Positions 33,790-41,643 of a stretch of 51,874 bases of DNA are shown in pieces. The position numbers and the translations under genes are program-made. Each line of letters begins with the position of its first letter. Within the stretch, counting starts at the first letter, position 1. The stretch lies in NCBI GenBank assembly GCA_014305025.1, contig JACRTY010000006.1, positions 1 through 51,874 on the forward strand. The letters run 5' to 3'. The notes beneath the pieces are model-generated. The model saw nothing but the letters and a program-made list of their open reading frames with translations, ran no database searches and was not told where the DNA came from. The stretch is from Candidatus Nyctobacter psychrophilus (lineage in GTDB: Bacteria > Vulcanimicrobiota > Vulcanimicrobiia > Vulcanimicrobiales > Vulcanimicrobiaceae).

Positions 33790-33922
33790 GGCGCCCCTAG
33801 TCGGGGAGGCTCTGAGTTACCGCGTGACGAGGAGCCTAAGGCCGAAGTGGACGAAAGTCCATGAGGCCTGTAGCGACGACGTCCACGCGGTAAATCAGAG
33901 CCTCCCCGCTGCTGCGGGCGCC
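33790..33922. repeat. 133-bp imperfect palindrome, possible structured RNA or attenuator
   Basis: Arms: GGCGCCC 33790-33796 with 33916-33922 (7 bp); 33803-33826 with 33884-33907 (24 positions, 23 matching); AGGCC 33839-33843 with GGCCT 33865-33869; innermost TGGAC 33848-33852 with GTCCA 33857-33861. The apical loop is GAAA on the plus strand, a GNRA tetraloop. Between the long stem and the apical part is an asymmetric bubble (about 12 and 14 bases). The zinc-ribbon gene's stop lies in the right arm, and mtnA starts 28 bases beyond the left arm. It could be a U-less terminator/attenuator, a small RNA or a mobile palindromic element. Confidence 0.75.
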
Positions 33923-34185
33923 ATCGAGGCGTAACAAGCGCGGCAGTAGACCGGCTTGTCGCCGCGCGGCTTGAACGGCACCGTGGTCGCAACGCCGCAC
34001 TGAGCGCAGACGGCGTCGAACATCTCGCGTGCCGATCCCGACCGGGACGTCTTGCGGTTCGTGCGGCAATCGCGGCACCGTTGCGGCTCGTTCTCGAACC
34101 CTTTTTCAGCGTAAAATTGCTGATCGCGAACCGTGAATGGGAACTCCGTTCCGCAGTCCTTACAGATAAGCGTCTTGTCTTGCAC
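33895..34185 (-). CDS. small zinc-ribbon protein
   Basis: A 96-residue protein with two Cys4 units: ICKDCGTEF ... QRCRDCRTNRK (the probable zinc-ribbon family sequence with FYAEKGFENEPQRC) and VCAQCGVATTVPFKPRGDKP followed by VYCRACY. It is presumably a metal-binding nucleic-acid or protein adaptor; the role of the family is unknown. It starts with ATG 34185. Its last codons and stop are contributed by the right arm of the palindrome at 33790-33922, which suggests the palindrome was inserted at, or evolved over, the gene's end. Confidence 0.8.
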   Translation of the reverse strand: MQDKTLICKDCGTEFPFTVRDQQFYAEKGFENEPQRCRDCRTNRKTSRSGSAREMFDAVCAQCGVATTVPFKPRGDKPVYCRACYASMAPAAAGRL

Positions 34186-34344
34186 CCGCGAGCCCCTTTG
34201 AGAAGAGCAAGGAAGCGGCGCCCTTAGCGGACGCCACGGTGGGATTCGGCTCCGTCGAATCTGTCGCGTTCGGCCTCGGCCGATCCGTCGTCACCGCCGG
34301 ACATAGTCCGACGGTTCCTCGCGCGAGTATAGGGGAGAATCAGC

Positions 34345-34815
34345 TCAAAAGCAAGCGAGCGCGAGTACGCGTAGTGCCGCAACGGTTGCGGCGTAACCCT
34401 TGTCGCCGCGGGCCGGATCGGCGCGCGCTTCGGCCTGCGCGAGCGTATTGGTTGTCAGGACGCCGAAGCCGATCGGAACGCGGGTTGCAAGTTCGAGGTT
34501 CATAATGCCGCGCGCGCATTCGCCGGCGACGAAATCGAAGTGGGGGGTCTCGCCCCGGATGACGACACCGAGCGCTATGAGGGCATCGAAGCGGCCGGTG
34601 TCGATCATGCGCGCAGCCGTAAGCGGCAATTCGAAGCAACCCGCCACGCGGACGACTGCGCGCATGTCGGCTGCAACGTTACAGTCGTCGAGAGCCCGTC
34701 GCGCACCGTCTTCCAACCACCCGGCAAGCGCCGGGTAGAAGTCGGCACTGACGACGCCGATGCGCCCTCCGCGAGCATCCGGCAAGGCGACGCCGTTTGC
34801 TTCGCCCGCTTTCAC
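34345..34815 (-). CDS. ribH: 6,7-dimethyl-8-ribityllumazine synthase
   Basis: A 156-residue protein: IGVVSADFYPALAGWLEDGA, RVAGCFELPLTAARMI and the active-site segment ALGVVIRGETPHFDFVAGEC with the catalytic His, then PIGFGVLTTNTLAQAEARAD. It condenses the RibA/RibD-pathway uracil product with the RibB-made butanone phosphate to give lumazine. Start GTG 34815 overlaps the ribBA stop as GTGA. Last gene of the riboflavin operon. The 160 bases after it (to the zinc-ribbon gene) contain small inverted repeats such as GATTCG/CGAATC near 34244-34262. Confidence 0.93.
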   Translation of the reverse strand: MKAGEANGVALPDARGGRIGVVSADFYPALAGWLEDGARRALDDCNVAADMRAVVRVAGCFELPLTAARMIDTGRFDALIALGVVIRGETPHFDFVAGECARGIMNLELATRVPIGFGVLTTNTLAQAEARADPARGDKGYAATVAALRVLALACF

Positions 34816-36236
34816 GGCGACGATGCCGCAAGCGCGGCCGCCGACTCGAAGAGATGGCCCATCTTGTCGCGCTTGGTTTCGATGTAGCGCGCATTGTCCG
34901 AGGTCTGGGTCACGTGCAACGGAACGCGATCGACGATCGTCAAACCGTAGCCTTCCAAGCCCGCGATCTTCTTGGGGTTGTTGGTAATGAGGCGCATCTC
35001 TCGTACGCCGAGATCGACGAGCATCTGCGAACCCAAGCCATAGTCGCGTTTGTCCGGTGGTAACCCGAGTGCGAGATTGGCCTCGACGGTATCCGCGCCG
35101 CGATCTTGCAGTTCGTAGGCGCGCAGCTTATTGGCAAGACCGATGCCGCGGCCTTCCTGATGAAGATACAAGAAAACGCCGCGACCTTCGCGTGCAATCA
35201 GCTCCAATGCCGCATCGCGCTGCGCCGCGCAATCACACCGCAGCGAGTGCAGCGCGTCGCCGGTCAAACACTCAGAGTGCACGCGGACAAGTAGTTCCTT
35301 GCCGTCGCCGATGTCGCCCATGACCATGGCGACGTGCGCGATGTCGTCAATCGACGTCTCGTACGCGATCCCCGTAAAGCGTCCGTGGACGGTCGGCAGC
35401 GCGAACTCCGCAATGCGGCGCACGAGTTTCTCGGTGCGCATGCGGTAGGCGATCAAGTCTTTAACGGTGATCAGACGCAAGCCGTGCTTTTTCGCAAACT
35501 CGCGCAGCGCGGTTAGCCGCATCATCGTGCCGTCCTCGGCCATGATCTCGACGATGACGCCCGCCGGGTACAAGCCGGCCAACCGTGCTAGGTCGACCGC
35601 GGCTTCGGTTTGACCCGCGCGGACCAGCACGCCGCCGTCGCGCGCACGCAACGGAAAGGTATGTCCGGGCCGCAAGAAATCGCTCGGCTTGGCGCTCGGA
35701 TCGAGTAGCGCCGAAATCGTCGCCGCGCGATCGTACGCCGAGATGCCCGTCGTCGTGCGCGTACGCGCTTCGACCGACACCGTGAAGGCCGTCTCGTGCA
35801 CGGCCGTGTTCTCGGAAACCATCTGCGGAAGCTGCAGCTCATCGAGGCGCTTGCCGATCATCGGCACGCAGATCAGACCGCCCGCTTCTTTGCGCATGAA
35901 GTTGATCGCTTCGGGCGTCACCATCTGGGCCGCCATGACGAGATCGCCCTCGTTCTCGCGATCCTCATCGTCGAGCACGATCACCATCTTGCCGGCCCGA
36001 ATGTCCGCCACGGCATCGTCGATCGAATCGAACGCCGACGCTTCGCCGTCAAGCCGTGCCGACAGTTCCGGGAGGGCCCGGCGCAGTGCTTGGACGGAGC
36101 GAAACGACGGCGTGCGCCGCCCCGCGCGCAGCAGGCTGATGGCGCTCTCCGTCAATCCGGCGCGTTCGGCGAGCTCCGCCGCGCTGAGGCCCGCATGTTC
36201 CATGGAGGCGCACAGGGCATCGGCAAACAGAATCAT
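34812..36236 (-). CDS. ribBA: RibBA (DHBP synthase/GTP cyclohydrolase II) with N-terminal Xre-like HTH domain
   Basis: A 474-residue protein. Residues ~3-60 form an Xre/Cro-type helix-turn-helix: MEHAGLSAAELAERAGLTES, AISLLRAGRRTPSFRSVQAL, then RRALPELSARL. RibB follows from ~68 (IDDAVADIRAGKMVIVLDDE, DRENEGDL), and RibA from ~275 with the zinc ligands in HSECLTGDALHSLRCDCAAQ and EGRGIGLANKLRAYELQ. RibBA proteins normally begin at the RibB part, where no start codon exists here, so the HTH belongs to the protein. The upstream promoter carries a palindrome and places the transcription start at the ATG itself. This suggests a self-regulating riboflavin enzyme; that role is inferred. Confidence 0.92.
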   Translation of the reverse strand: MILFADALCASMEHAGLSAAELAERAGLTESAISLLRAGRRTPSFRSVQALRRALPELSARLDGEASAFDSIDDAVADIRAGKMVIVLDDEDRENEGDLVMAAQMVTPEAINFMRKEAGGLICVPMIGKRLDELQLPQMVSENTAVHETAFTVSVEARTRTTTGISAYDRAATISALLDPSAKPSDFLRPGHTFPLRARDGGVLVRAGQTEAAVDLARLAGLYPAGVIVEIMAEDGTMMRLTALREFAKKHGLRLITVKDLIAYRMRTEKLVRRIAEFALPTVHGRFTGIAYETSIDDIAHVAMVMGDIGDGKELLVRVHSECLTGDALHSLRCDCAAQRDAALELIAREGRGVFLYLHQEGRGIGLANKLRAYELQDRGADTVEANLALGLPPDKRDYGLGSQMLVDLGVREMRLITNNPKKIAGLEGYGLTIVDRVPLHVTQTSDNARYIETKRDKMGHLFESAAALAASSP

Positions 36237-36242
36237 CCTCCC

Positions 36243-36271
36243 AGTAAAGGGCGATAGTTGACAACTGTCAA
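36243..36271 (-). promoter_or_regulatory. promoter of HTH-ribBA, probably giving a leaderless mRNA
   Basis: Minus strand: -35 TTGACA (36271-36266), exactly 17 bases, -10 TTTACT (36248-36243), then GGGAGG and the ATG at 36236. The expected start site, 7 bases after the -10, is the A of the ATG. A GGGAGG immediately before the ATG is too close to act as a Shine-Dalgarno site, in agreement with leaderless translation. Confidence 0.55.
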
Positions 36272-36275
36272 GTAT
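36254..36275. promoter_or_regulatory. 22-bp palindrome over the -35 of the ribBA promoter, candidate HTH-RibBA operator
   Basis: On the minus strand ATAnTTGACAnnTGTCAAnTAT: perfect 6-base arms TTGACA/TGTCAA around 2 bases, extended by ATA/TAT. It overlaps the -35 hexamer, a repressor-type position, in the short gap between ribE and ribBA. Twofold symmetric sites of this size are usual for Xre-type dimers. No FMN-riboswitch (RFN) sequence is visible in the riboflavin operon. Confidence 0.55.
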
Positions 36276-36303
36276 TCAAAGGGCACCAACGCAACGTAGC
36301 GCG

Positions 36304-36984
36304 CTAAATCTCGTACGCCCAGGCGAGTTCGTCGCTCGTCGTTTGGGCGGATTGGTAAGGCACTGCGGCATTCACAACGTAACGAGCGACCGGATCGACT
36401 TCGAGGTTGACGACATCTCCCGCGCCCTTTTCGCCGAGGGTCGTTCGCGCTGCAGTTTCTGGAATCAACGCGATCTCGAACTGGCCTGCGCGGACGGCGG
36501 CGACGGTGAGGCTGACCCCGTCGACGGCGATATAGCCTTTTTCGACGATGAAGCACTGCAGTTGTGGAGGCGCCCAGAGCGCTACGCGATGACCCTGACC
36601 TTCCGCTTCTTTGGCGATGACGGGCGCCGTTGCATCAACGTGCCCGTACACGAGATGACCGCCGATTCGCTCACCGAGACGCAGCGAAAGTTCGACGTTA
36701 ACGCGAGAGCCGACGACCAGCCTGCCGAGGGTCGAGCGGGCGAGCGTTTCCGGCACGACATCGAACACGAACGTGCCGGCCTCGTTCGCCACGACCGTCA
36801 GACAGACGCCGTCGACCGCAATCGAATCCTTCGCTGCGACGCCGTCGGTCAGAGCGTCGGCCGCCCCGCCGTGCGTGCGGGCGCCGGCGACTTCGGGTGC
36901 AGCCACGCGCAATCGTACACCGCCCTGCGGATGCACGTCCAGCGCCGTCACGGTTCCGCGATGCGCGATTAGGCCGCCGAACAC
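36304..36984 (-). CDS. ribE: riboflavin synthase, alpha subunit
   Basis: A 226-residue protein with the internal duplication of the family: FGGLIAHRGTVTALDVHPQG ... DSIAVDGVCLTVVANEAGTF and, in the second half, CFIVEKGYIAVDGVSLTVAA; GERIGGHLVYGHVDATAPV joins them. It dismutates two lumazines to riboflavin. Start GTG 36984, overlapping the ribD end by 16 bases; the usual M(F)TGLI start is here VFGGLI. A longer frame to 37194 is ribD read out of frame. Confidence 0.9.
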   Translation of the reverse strand: MFGGLIAHRGTVTALDVHPQGGVRLRVAAPEVAGARTHGGAADALTDGVAAKDSIAVDGVCLTVVANEAGTFVFDVVPETLARSTLGRLVVGSRVNVELSLRLGERIGGHLVYGHVDATAPVIAKEAEGQGHRVALWAPPQLQCFIVEKGYIAVDGVSLTVAAVRAGQFEIALIPETAARTTLGEKGAGDVVNLEVDPVARYVVNAAVPYQSAQTTSDELAWAYEI

Positions 36985-38096
36985 TGCTGCTCCCCAAGCG
37001 GGACACCCGAGACCAGCACGTCGCGTCCGAGAACGTCGATGCGGTCGTAGCGCAACCGCGCCTCGCCTGCGCCGTCGCCAAACACCGGCACCGCGTTGAC
37101 GTTTTGCAAAAATGCCGGCGCGAGCAGCCAGTCGAACCGGTCGACCAATCCCAGCGCAAGCAGGCGCCCGGCGAGGGTTGGGCCGCCCTCGCACAGGATC
37201 GTGGCGACGTCGTACGCGCGCAAGCGTTCCAGCGCCGCGGTGAGATCGAGTTGCACCGCATCCTCAGCCCCGACGTACATCACGTCGGCGACGGCTTCGA
37301 GTTCCGCAAAACGCGCGCGCAAGCCGGCCGGGGCCAGTACGATCGTCGCGTCATACCCGTGTGCGGCGGCGAACACGGCACGTTGCGTCGATACCGCTGC
37401 ACCCTCGCAGGCGACGACGCGGCGATACGGTTTGCGACGCGCAGAAAGCGGCCGGACGGTCAGCCGCGGATCGTCGACGCGGACGGTACCGGCACCGACG
37501 AGCACGGCATCGTGCCGTGCCCGCAACTCACGCACGTATGCGCGCGCCTCTTCTCCCGTTAGCCAGTACGGTACGCCCCGACGTGGCGCAATACAACCGT
37601 CCAGCGACGACGCCATCTTCAAGCGCAGGTACGGCCGCGTGCGCGAACTCGAAACGGCGAACTCCGCAATCAGCCGGCGCGACCGTTCGTCGTCCACCAC
37701 GTCGACCGCGATGCCGGCATCACGCAGGCGGGCAAGACCCCGAGCCGCCGTACGCGGGTTGGGATCCGGCGTTCCGACTACGACGCGCGCAAGACCGGCC
37801 GCGATCACGGCTTGCGAACACGGCGGTGTCAGCCCCGTGTGATCGCAGGGTTCCAGGGTGACGTACAGCGTCGCACCGCGCACGTCCACGCCGCGCTCGG
37901 CTGCATCACGTAACGCTTCAGCCTCCGCGTGCGGAGCGCCACGCATCCGATGGAATCCTTCGCCCAGCGTCGTCGTCCCGCGCACGATGACGGCACCCAC
38001 CGGCGGATTCGGAGAGGTGCTGCAACGTCCGCGTTCGGCCAGTTCGCGCGCGCGCGCGAGATACACCCGCTCGAGACCAGCCAGTGTCGCGGTCAC
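36969..38096 (-). CDS. ribD: bifunctional pyrimidine deaminase/reductase RibD
   Basis: A 375-residue enzyme: deaminase domain with zinc motifs HAEAEAL and LEPCDHTGLTPPCSQAVIAA, and NPPVGAVIVRG; reductase domain with RPYLRLKMASSLDGCIAPRR, LVGAGTVRVDDPRLTVR and CEGGPTLAGRLLALGLVDRF. It performs the second and third steps after GTP cyclohydrolase II. Start GTG 38096, five bases after the DUF427 gene. First of the riboflavin genes in transcription order. Confidence 0.92.
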   Translation of the reverse strand: MTATLAGLERVYLARARELAERGRCSTSPNPPVGAVIVRGTTTLGEGFHRMRGAPHAEAEALRDAAERGVDVRGATLYVTLEPCDHTGLTPPCSQAVIAAGLARVVVGTPDPNPRTAARGLARLRDAGIAVDVVDDERSRRLIAEFAVSSSRTRPYLRLKMASSLDGCIAPRRGVPYWLTGEEARAYVRELRARHDAVLVGAGTVRVDDPRLTVRPLSARRKPYRRVVACEGAAVSTQRAVFAAAHGYDATIVLAPAGLRARFAELEAVADVMYVGAEDAVQLDLTAALERLRAYDVATILCEGGPTLAGRLLALGLVDRFDWLLAPAFLQNVNAVPVFGDGAGEARLRYDRIDVLGRDVLVSGVPLGEQQCSAA

Positions 38097-38100
38097 GCGC

Positions 38101-38385
38101 TCACGGCGTGACTTCAACGCCTTTCCAAAAAGCGACGTAATCCCTGATCTGCTTGGCGGCCTCTTTAGGTTGCGGATAAAACCACGCCGCATCACGATTC
38201 TCTTGGCCGTCGACGACGACCGAATAGTAGCTGGCGGTGCCTTTCCACGGGCACACCGAATGGTTCTCGCTCTGTTTCAGATACTCGCGCTTCACGCTCT
38301 CAAGCGGAAAATAATGATTGCCTTCGACGATTTCGGTCTGCGAACTATCGGCGAGCGTCACGCCGTTCCACGTTGCCTTTGCCAT
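38101..38385 (-). CDS. DUF427 domain protein
   Basis: A 94-residue single-domain protein: MAKATWNGVTLADSSQTEIV, EGNHYFPLESVKREYL, the highly typical CPWKGTASYYSVVVDGQ, then AAWFYPQPKEAAKQIRDYVA and FWKGVEV. DUF427 is a small beta-barrel family of unknown biochemical role. ATG 38385 is preceded by AAGGAA. Lies between comF and ribD in the same orientation; the link to riboflavin synthesis is only positional. Confidence 0.9.
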   Translation of the reverse strand: MAKATWNGVTLADSSQTEIVEGNHYFPLESVKREYLKQSENHSVCPWKGTASYYSVVVDGQENRDAAWFYPQPKEAAKQIRDYVAFWKGVEVTP

Positions 38386-38414
38386 GCGTGTTCCTTGCGC
38401 GCGCCGCACTCCGC

Positions 38415-39023
38415 TCACCTCCGAGCGGCGGCGAGAACCACGGCGTACGGGACGACGGCGCCGTGCGCCCGCAAGGCTTGCGCGCTGTCGGCCAGAGTCG
38501 CGCCCGTGGTCACAACGTCGTCCACCAGCACGACGCGAACGCCGGGCAGCACGCCGGGCGCAACACACGCGAACCGGTCGTGCGCCGCCAAGCGGTCCGC
38601 GCGCGAGCGACCGCGCTGCGCGTCGCCGGTACGGTGCCGCAGCGCGAGCAAGACCGGTCGATCGCGCAGCGTGGAGAGGCGCCGCGCGAGGTCAACGCCC
38701 TGGTCGAACCCGCGCTCGGCGCGACGCGCGCCCGTCGTCGGCACGGGCACGAACACGGCGCTCGCGTCGATGGGCCCGCACCGCTGTGCCAGCCATGCCG
38801 CAAGCGCCTCACCAACGTCGCGGCGGCCGCACTTGTACGCCAGGATCGCACGCCGCAACGGGCCCGCATAGGCACCGGCCGCTACTAGGCGCATGCCTGC
38901 GACTGCTCGCACTTCCGTCCGGCTACTCGTCGCGCGACAGGCGGCGCAAAACGCGGAATTAGCGGCGCCGCAGCCGCCGCACGACGCCGGAAACAGCGCA
39001 TCCAGCGCGGCCGACAACAGCAC
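38415..39023 (-). CDS. comF: ComF-family phosphoribosyltransferase-like protein
   Basis: A 202-residue protein with an N-terminal zinc finger (SCGGCGAANSAFCAAC), the YAGPLRRAILAYKCGRRDVG segment, VPVPTTGARRAERGFDQ, LRHRTGDAQRGRSRADR and the PRPP-binding loop VRVVLVDDVVTTGATLADSA. ComF proteins are needed for DNA uptake during natural transformation, and also appear as orphan copies. No other competence gene is in the window. Confidence 0.88.
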   Translation of the reverse strand: MLLSAALDALFPASCGGCGAANSAFCAACRATSSRTEVRAVAGMRLVAAGAYAGPLRRAILAYKCGRRDVGEALAAWLAQRCGPIDASAVFVPVPTTGARRAERGFDQGVDLARRLSTLRDRPVLLALRHRTGDAQRGRSRADRLAAHDRFACVAPGVLPGVRVVLVDDVVTTGATLADSAQALRAHGAVVPYAVVLAAARR

Positions 39024-39068
39024 ACGCAGGGTATCGCGACGAACGCATGCCGCGACAATGCAGCCGAT

Positions 39069-39839
39069 TCATCGTCGACGACGGCTGGGACGGACGGTGA
39101 CGGTAAGGGCCGTCGTCGCTTGCAGCGGCTCGGCCCTCGTGGTCAACAGCGCAGGCTGGGCGTTGTAGTTGAGGGGCGGTTCGAAGACGGCTACGCCACG
39201 CGGCGAACGCGGTCTTCGTCCACCGTCGCGGTGTCGAGGCAAGGCCAACGCGACGATGCGCGCAACGGGGATGGCGCCGCCGAACGACCGCCTGGCATTG
39301 CGCTGCACGACGCGCCGCGCCGGCAACGATCGCAGCGGCGCAAATCGTGGCGTGCCCGCCGGCGGTTTCCGTAGCCTGGAGGAAGACGCGTCGACCATTG
39401 GCCGACGCAGCGGCGGGGCGCGCAAGCGCGGTGAAGCGCGCAGAACCTCCGGCATGATCGCGCGCCGCGTGACCTTTGCGGGCTTGAGCCGTTGCGGTAG
39501 TACCGCGCGTTCGCTCAGCCGGTTTCTCCGGTGCTCGGGCTCGACGCGATGGCGAGCTTCGCGAGCGATGATCGGCGTGGCTGCCCCCATGATCGCGAGT
39601 TTCCAGTTTCGGGTCGGCGCGCTAGGCGCCGGCGTGGCGGAAGCCCGCGCGGCGAGGCTCGCCGGAGGAGCGGCCGCAACGGCGAAGGTGCGCGCATCGG
39701 TCAGGGGCTGTGGCAAGCCTACCGGCGCGGCGAGCCGATACGCCGCCGCGGTCAGCAGTCCGAGGCCAAGCGCGACGGCCGTGATGCTGAAGGCGTGTTC
39801 GCGGAGAAGTCGTCCGGCGCGGTGCGCAAGCTCGTCCAC
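39069..39839 (-). CDS. membrane-anchored basic, low-complexity protein
   Basis: A 256-residue frame with one TM segment (about 17-36, FSITAVALGLGLLTAAAYRL) followed by Ala/Pro-rich and then strongly Arg/Pro-rich sequence with no domain. It fits between two co-oriented genes and opens well (MDELAHRAGRLLREH). The opposite strand is open for much of the same stretch, so doubt remains. If real, a bitopic inner-membrane protein with a long basic periplasmic tail. Confidence 0.5.
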   Translation of the reverse strand: MDELAHRAGRLLREHAFSITAVALGLGLLTAAAYRLAAPVGLPQPLTDARTFAVAAAPPASLAARASATPAPSAPTRNWKLAIMGAATPIIAREARHRVEPEHRRNRLSERAVLPQRLKPAKVTRRAIMPEVLRASPRLRAPPLRRPMVDASSSRLRKPPAGTPRFAPLRSLPARRVVQRNARRSFGGAIPVARIVALALPRHRDGGRRPRSPRGVAVFEPPLNYNAQPALLTTRAEPLQATTALTVTVRPSRRRR

Positions 39840-39860
39840 CGCCGAGGCTAGTGCCCGCCG

Positions 39861-40880
39861 CTACTCGTTGGCGACGATCGCTCCGTGGAGCGTTGCTCCG
39901 TGGTCGATGCCGTAGTCGATACCGACGATGCTGTCGATGATTTGCGCGCGCTCGCCGATGGCCGCCCCGTCCCAGAGTATCGACGATTCGATTCGAGTCC
40001 CCGCTCCCACCGTCACCCGATCGCCGATCACGCTCGGTCCGATGACCCGGACGGCATCGCCGAGCACCGCATGCGACCCGACCCGCACGTCGCCTTCGAG
40101 CCGCACGTCATGGCCCAACTTCGCGTCGGGCGGGTACCCGCGCGCCCGCGCATTGCCCAGTAACCGAACCTTCCCTTCCAGCACATCGCGGGTTGCTTGA
40201 CGATACTCGCCGGGCGTACCGATGTCGGCCCAATACGCACCGTGCATTTCGAGACCGTAGAACGGCGCGGCGTCCCGTTGCAATTCCGGAAAGACGTTCT
40301 TCCCGAAGTCCCAAAACTCGCGCGCGGGGACGCGTTCGAAGATGGCCGGTTCGAACACGTAGACGCCCGTATTGACCAACTTCGAGCGTTCGGTTCCTTT
40401 GGGCGGTTTTTCTTGGAATTCCATGATGCGGCCGGCATCGTCGATCACCACCACGCCGTAATGCGAAACGTCATCTTCCACGACGAGCGCGATCGACGCA
40501 AGCGCCTTGCTTTTCTTGTGAAAAGCTACGAGCGCGTCCAGCCGTAAATCGGTCAACCCGTCGCAGCCGACGACGACGAACGTGTCGTCGCCCAAGAAAT
40601 CCTGCATCTGTTTTACGCCGCCCGCGCTGCCCAAGAGCACCTCTTCGTGGAGATAGTGCAGCTTCACGCCGTAGCGCGAACCGTCCCCGAACGCGGCGAC
40701 GATCTTGTCGGCCAGATAGTGCACGTTGATCGCAATGTCTTCGATCCCGAACGAGCGCAGATAGCGCATCACGTGAGCGCTGTTGGGCTCGCCGGCGATC
40801 GGCACCAGAGGTTTGGGAACTTGTTTGGTCAGCGGGTAGAGCCGCGTGCTCAGTCCGCCGGCGAGGATCATCGCCTTCAC
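39861..40880 (-). CDS. NDP-sugar pyrophosphorylase with C-terminal hexapeptide repeats
   Basis: A 339-residue nucleotidyltransferase: VKAMILAGGLSTRLYPLTKQ and VPKPLVPIAGEP (nucleotide-binding signature), VVGCDGLTDLRLDALVAFHK for the metal-binding region, then a left-handed beta-helix (VRLEGDVRVGSHAVLGDAVR, VIGDRVTVGAGTRIESSILW). It is most like mannose-1-phosphate guanylyltransferase/glucose-1-phosphate nucleotidylyltransferase. Start at GTG 40880 (ATG 40871 possible). It follows the WecG/TagA-type transferase, suggesting cell-surface glycan synthesis. A paralogue lies at 50274-51353. Confidence 0.85.
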   Translation of the reverse strand: MKAMILAGGLSTRLYPLTKQVPKPLVPIAGEPNSAHVMRYLRSFGIEDIAINVHYLADKIVAAFGDGSRYGVKLHYLHEEVLLGSAGGVKQMQDFLGDDTFVVVGCDGLTDLRLDALVAFHKKSKALASIALVVEDDVSHYGVVVIDDAGRIMEFQEKPPKGTERSKLVNTGVYVFEPAIFERVPAREFWDFGKNVFPELQRDAAPFYGLEMHGAYWADIGTPGEYRQATRDVLEGKVRLLGNARARGYPPDAKLGHDVRLEGDVRVGSHAVLGDAVRVIGPSVIGDRVTVGAGTRIESSILWDGAAIGERAQIIDSIVGIDYGIDHGATLHGAIVANE

Positions 40881-40896
40881 GCGTGGATGGCCGGCA

Positions 40897-41643
40897 TTAG
40901 GATCTCCGTGGGAGTGCAAGGAGTGCTTGGTCGCGCAACACGAGCCAGACGAAACGCGGAAGCGCGAGTTGCCGGCGCCAGCGCCGCGGCTCGCGCACGA
41001 GACGATACAACCATTCGACGTGCGCGCGCTGCCAAAGAACGGGGGCGCGCCGCACGTTTCCGGCGAGAACGTCGAGCGAACCGCCGATGCCGATTCCGAC
41101 CGCGCAATCGGTCTCCTTCAAGTGCTCCGCGAGCCACAACTCTTGGCGCGGTGAACCAAGACCCGCCAACAGGACCCGTGCGCCGCTGCGCGCCACGGCG
41201 GCCGCGACCGCGGCATCGTCGCTCGGTGCGAAGTAGCCATCGTGGAAGCCGGCCACGATGAGCCCCGGATGTCGAGCGCGCAGGACCCCTGCGGCACGCT
41301 CCGCCGTGTCGCCTTTTGATCCCAGCAAGTACACCGGCGTGCCGTCGCGCGCCAACGCGCGGCACAGCGGGTCGACCAGATCGACGCCGGCCACGCGCTC
41401 GCGGATGCGCGCGCGGCGAACGCGTGCGGCGAACATGACGCCGACCGTGTCGCACAGCGACAGTGCACTCGCATTGACGATGGCGCGGAAACGCTCGTCG
41501 TGCTGCGCGCGTACGATCATCTCCGTTCCGAGCGTGACGACGAGCGACGGGCTCCCGACGCGCAGCAGCTCGCGGATACGATCGACCGCCTGCGCCGTGT
41601 CGACGGCATCGACGCGGCATCCGAGGATGATGGCGTGGGTCAC
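40897..41643 (-). CDS. WecG/TagA/CpsF-family glycosyltransferase
   Basis: A 248-residue protein with LVVTLGTEMIVRAQHDERFR, ALSLCDTVGVMFAARVRRAR, RVAGVDLVDPLCRALARDG, PVYLLGSKGDTAERAA, and LLAGLGSPRQELWLAEHLKE. This family adds N-acetylmannosaminuronic acid or ManNAc to a lipid-linked sugar in surface-polymer synthesis. Its GTG start overlaps the dapA stop (GTGA), so it is translated with the lysine/DAP genes, linking glycan and peptidoglycan precursor supply. Confidence 0.88.
   Translation of the reverse strand: MTHAIILGCRVDAVDTAQAVDRIRELLRVGSPSLVVTLGTEMIVRAQHDERFRAIVNASALSLCDTVGVMFAARVRRARIRERVAGVDLVDPLCRALARDGTPVYLLGSKGDTAERAAGVLRARHPGLIVAGFHDGYFAPSDDAAVAAAVARSGARVLLAGLGSPRQELWLAEHLKETDCAVGIGIGGSLDVLAGNVRRAPVLWQRAHVEWLYRLVREPRRWRRQLALPRFVWLVLRDQALLALPRRS

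Noticed and set aside
33820..33910. Hammerhead ribozyme in the palindromic element (UGACGA and GAA segments)
   Set aside because: The core C before UGANGA is a G, no proper stem II leads to GAAA, and a ~20-base insert interrupts stem I; the pattern does not fold as a hammerhead.
33790..33922. SAM or SRP RNA in front of mtnA
   Set aside because: None of the SAM-I/SAM-II core sequences nor the SRP GGAA/AGCA internal-loop signature is present.
38086..38420. FMN (RFN) riboswitch upstream of ribD
   Set aside because: No AGGGTTCTC-like or GATTGG..GGTGAAATTCC-like conserved blocks on the coding strand; the gene follows DUF427 after a few bases.
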